Shown here: piece after piece, positions 13,523-15,122 of the stretch
Numbering within the stretch: position 1 is the stretch's first letter
Layout of the letters: each line of letters starts with the position of its first letter
Origin: Bryobacterales bacterium
GTDB lineage: Bacteria; Acidobacteriota; Terriglobia; Bryobacterales; Bryobacteraceae
Assembly: GCA_003487005.1 (NCBI GenBank)
Contig: DNFG01000403.1
Location: 1 to 15,122 of the forward strand
Reading direction: 5' to 3'
DNA: 15,122 bases
Notes under the pieces: generated by a model
The model's database searches: none
The model's input: only the letters and a program-made list of their open reading frames with translations
Told to the model about the DNA's origin: nothing
Made by a program: the position numbers and the translations under genes

Positions 13523-15122
13523 CTGCGCGGGCTCGCATTTCCATTGCCGCCTTGCCTGCGCCGAGCCTTGACGGAGGCCAGAGCCTCGGTCAGTCGTTCC
13601 TGGCTGACTGGCTTTGAGACGTACCCGTCCATACCGGCGGCCAGGCAACGGGCCTCGTCGCCAGCCATCACATGGGCGGTGAGCGCAATAATGGGCACGT
13701 GCCCACCGGAAGTGCGTTCGCGCTCGCGAATCGCGGCCACGGCGGTCAACCCGTCCATCCCGGGCATTTGCAGGTCCATCAAAACGACGTCGTAGTCGCG
13801 CTTCTGGCTGAGTTCGACCGCCTCGCGGCCGTCGTTGGCAACATCGACCCGGCAGCCCTGGCGCTCCAGAAGCCTCACGGCCACCTTCTGGTTGATCTGG
13901 TTGTCCTCGGCCAGTAGCACCATGAGCGGAAGCAATTCGGTGGCCATCGGTTCAACCGGCCGCGGCGGATCCTCCTCCGCACGATCCGCAGCCTTCCGGA
14001 ATGGCGCTTCGAAGTGGAATGTGCTGCCTGCCCCTTCCTGACTCTCGGCCCAGAGCCGCCCGTGCATGGCCTCGGCCAGCCGGGCGCTGATGGTCAGGCC
14101 GAGACCGGTCCCTCCGAAACGCCGGGTTGTGGAGTTGTCCGCCTGCCGGAACGGCTCGAAGATCGAGGCCAGTTCGGAGGCGGGGACTCCGATCCCTGTG
14201 TCGCGCACGGCGATGTGGACGCGGATCTCCGCGTCCGTCTCCTCCGCCATCGTGGCATCGACACTCACGCGGCCGCTTTCGGTGAACTTGATGGCATTGC
14301 CGACAAGGTTCAGCATCACCTGACGCACCCGCGCCTCGTCGCCAAGGAGCGGGCGGACCAGGGCGGCATCCACCCTCCATTCCAGTTCAAGTCCCTTCGC
14401 CCGGGCCCGAGGTCTCATGATGCGCAGCGCCCCATCCATACACTGCGCCAGGTTCAACGGCACTTCCTGAATCTCCATCCGGCCCGCATCGATCTTGGAG
14501 AAGTCGAGAATGTCGTCCAGCAGCAACAGAAGGGATTGGGCGGACTCCTGCGTTAACTGGAGGCATTCTCGTTGGTCCGCACTCAGGTCCGTATCGAGCG
14601 TCAATCCCACCATGCCCATGATTCCATTCATCGGCGTCCGCAATTCGTGACTCACATTCGCCACGAACTCGCTGCGGACTCGCGATGCCGTCTCGGCCCG
14701 GGTGCGCGCCGTATCCAGTTCCTGAATCAGCCCGCGCATCTCGCGATTGGTTTCCGCCAGGCGCGCCGTCCGCTCCTCAACTCTCGTCTCCAACTCCTGA
14801 TTCAACCGGACCAGCCGCCTCATCCTCACCCGGTGTCCACCCCAGACCAGCAAACCTCCCCCCAGCAGCACGGCAGCGGCAAAGCCCGCAGTCTGGTGCA
14901 GGTACGGCGCCACCTCAAAAGAAACCTCTCCCCCAATTTCATTCCAGACACCATCCGGATTCGCGGCGATGACCTGGAACCGGTATTCCCCCGGGGGGAG
15001 GCCCGTGAAGTAAACCGTGCGGCGGTTGCCGGCAGAGACCCATTCTGAATCGTAAGGGATGAGCCGGTACTTGTACTGATTCTTGCCCGGAGCAACCAGA
15101 CTGAGCCCGGCGAAGCTGATTT
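13504..15122 (-). CDS. Hybrid histidine kinase with Y_Y_Y sensor end (5' cut by window)
   Basis: A membrane sensor kinase; the frame stays open to the right edge, so the N-terminus, probably a beta-propeller, is missing. Reading leftward: a Y_Y_Y domain ([15 protein letters not shown], then [18 protein letters not shown]) at about 15120-14910; one transmembrane helix near 14890-14840; a coiled coil ([17 protein letters not shown]); HisKA with the phospho-accepting His in SHELRTP at 14647-14649; HATPase_c with the N box (NLVGNAIKF), DTGIGVP and FGGTGLGL; and a receiver domain with LLAEDN, the phosphorylated Asp in [11 protein letters not shown] at 13774-13776, Thr in ALTAH and Lys in SKP. No output domain follows the receiver, so signalling must pass to another protein. 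The GTG at 14913 is internal, not a start. In known relatives the propeller plus Y_Y_Y senses periplasmic ligands, often glycans. Confidence 0.95.
   Translation of the reverse strand, partial: ISFAGLSLVAPGKNQYKYRLIPYDSEWVSAGNRRTVYFTGLPPGEYRFQVIAANPDGVWNEIGGEVSFEVAPYLHQTAGFAAAVLLGGGLLVWGGHRVRMRRLVRLNQELETRVEERTARLAETNREMRGLIQELDTARTRAETASRVRSEFVANVSHELRTPMNGIMGMVGLTLDTDLSADQRECLQLTQESAQSLLLLLDDILDFSKIDAGRMEIQEVPLNLAQCMDGALRIMRPRARAKGLELEWRVDAALVRPLLGDEARVRQVMLNLVGNAIKFTESGRVSVDATMAEETDAEIRVHIAVRDTGIGVPASELASIFEPFRQADNSTTRRFGGTGLGLTISARLAEAMHGRLWAESQEGAGSTFHFEAPFRKAADRAEEDPPRPVEPMATELLPLMVLLAEDNQINQKVAVRLLERQGCRVDVANDGREAVELSQKRDYDVVLMDLQMPGMDGLTAVAAIRERERTSGGHVPIIALTAHVMAGDEARCLAAGMDGYVSKPVSQERLTEALASVKARRRQGGNGNASPRSQPRRP

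Noticed and set aside
14827..14913. GTG at 14913 as the start of the sensor kinase
   Set aside because: The frame continues upstream into a recognisable Y_Y_Y domain up to the window edge, so the gene is longer.

Overview
The window is GC-rich (by eye a little over 60 percent) and gene-dense, with no RNA genes, insertion sequences, CRISPR or integration signals. Every stretch is coding or a short spacer; no gap reaches 300 bases. The gene content suggests a double-membrane (diderm) bacterium: an Omp85 barrel protein, a TamB-like protein, a Tat-exported aldo/keto reductase, a separate PurS subunit, an FkbM methyltransferase and a Y_Y_Y-type hybrid sensor kinase. The combination fits Acidobacteriota of the Solibacter/Bryobacter kind, but that is an inference from gene content, not from a marker gene.

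Layout: (1) 1-1500, minus strand: 5' part of purB, a YycJ/WalJ-type metallo-beta-lactamase-fold hydrolase 9 bp upstream of it, and a small CPVC thioredoxin-like protein. (2) 1501-2150: a 68-bp divergent control region holding two copies of a 21-bp palindrome, then a plus-strand MarR/winged-helix regulator with a C-terminal Cys/His cluster, probably a redox or metal switch controlling itself and the thioredoxin. (3) 2131-9220, minus strand: a two-gene operon of an exported TPR protein and a 2150-residue envelope protein. (4) 9297-13522, plus strand: purS, glmS, yjbQ-like, a Tat-signal aldo/keto reductase and an overlapping FkbM-like methyltransferase. (5) 13504-15122, minus strand: a hybrid histidine kinase running off the right edge.

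The standout is the 2150-residue protein. One uninterrupted reading frame carries a full-length TamB (N-terminal membrane anchor, long beta-rich periplasmic part, DUF490/TamB_C domain) joined directly to a complete five-POTRA Omp85 protein with a 16-strand-size barrel. In the usual arrangement these are separate inner- and outer-membrane proteins that meet in the periplasm. Here a single chain would bridge the whole envelope, and a periplasmic TPR protein is encoded 22 bp upstream of it. The POTRA count resembles BamA (five) rather than TamA (three).

Second points: GlmS encodes Ser where the catalytic N-terminal Cys nucleophile belongs, although the rest of the glutaminase pocket is intact; the hydrolase gene seems to need a non-canonical AUC start; and both convergent gene pairs overlap at their 3' ends by about 20 bp.
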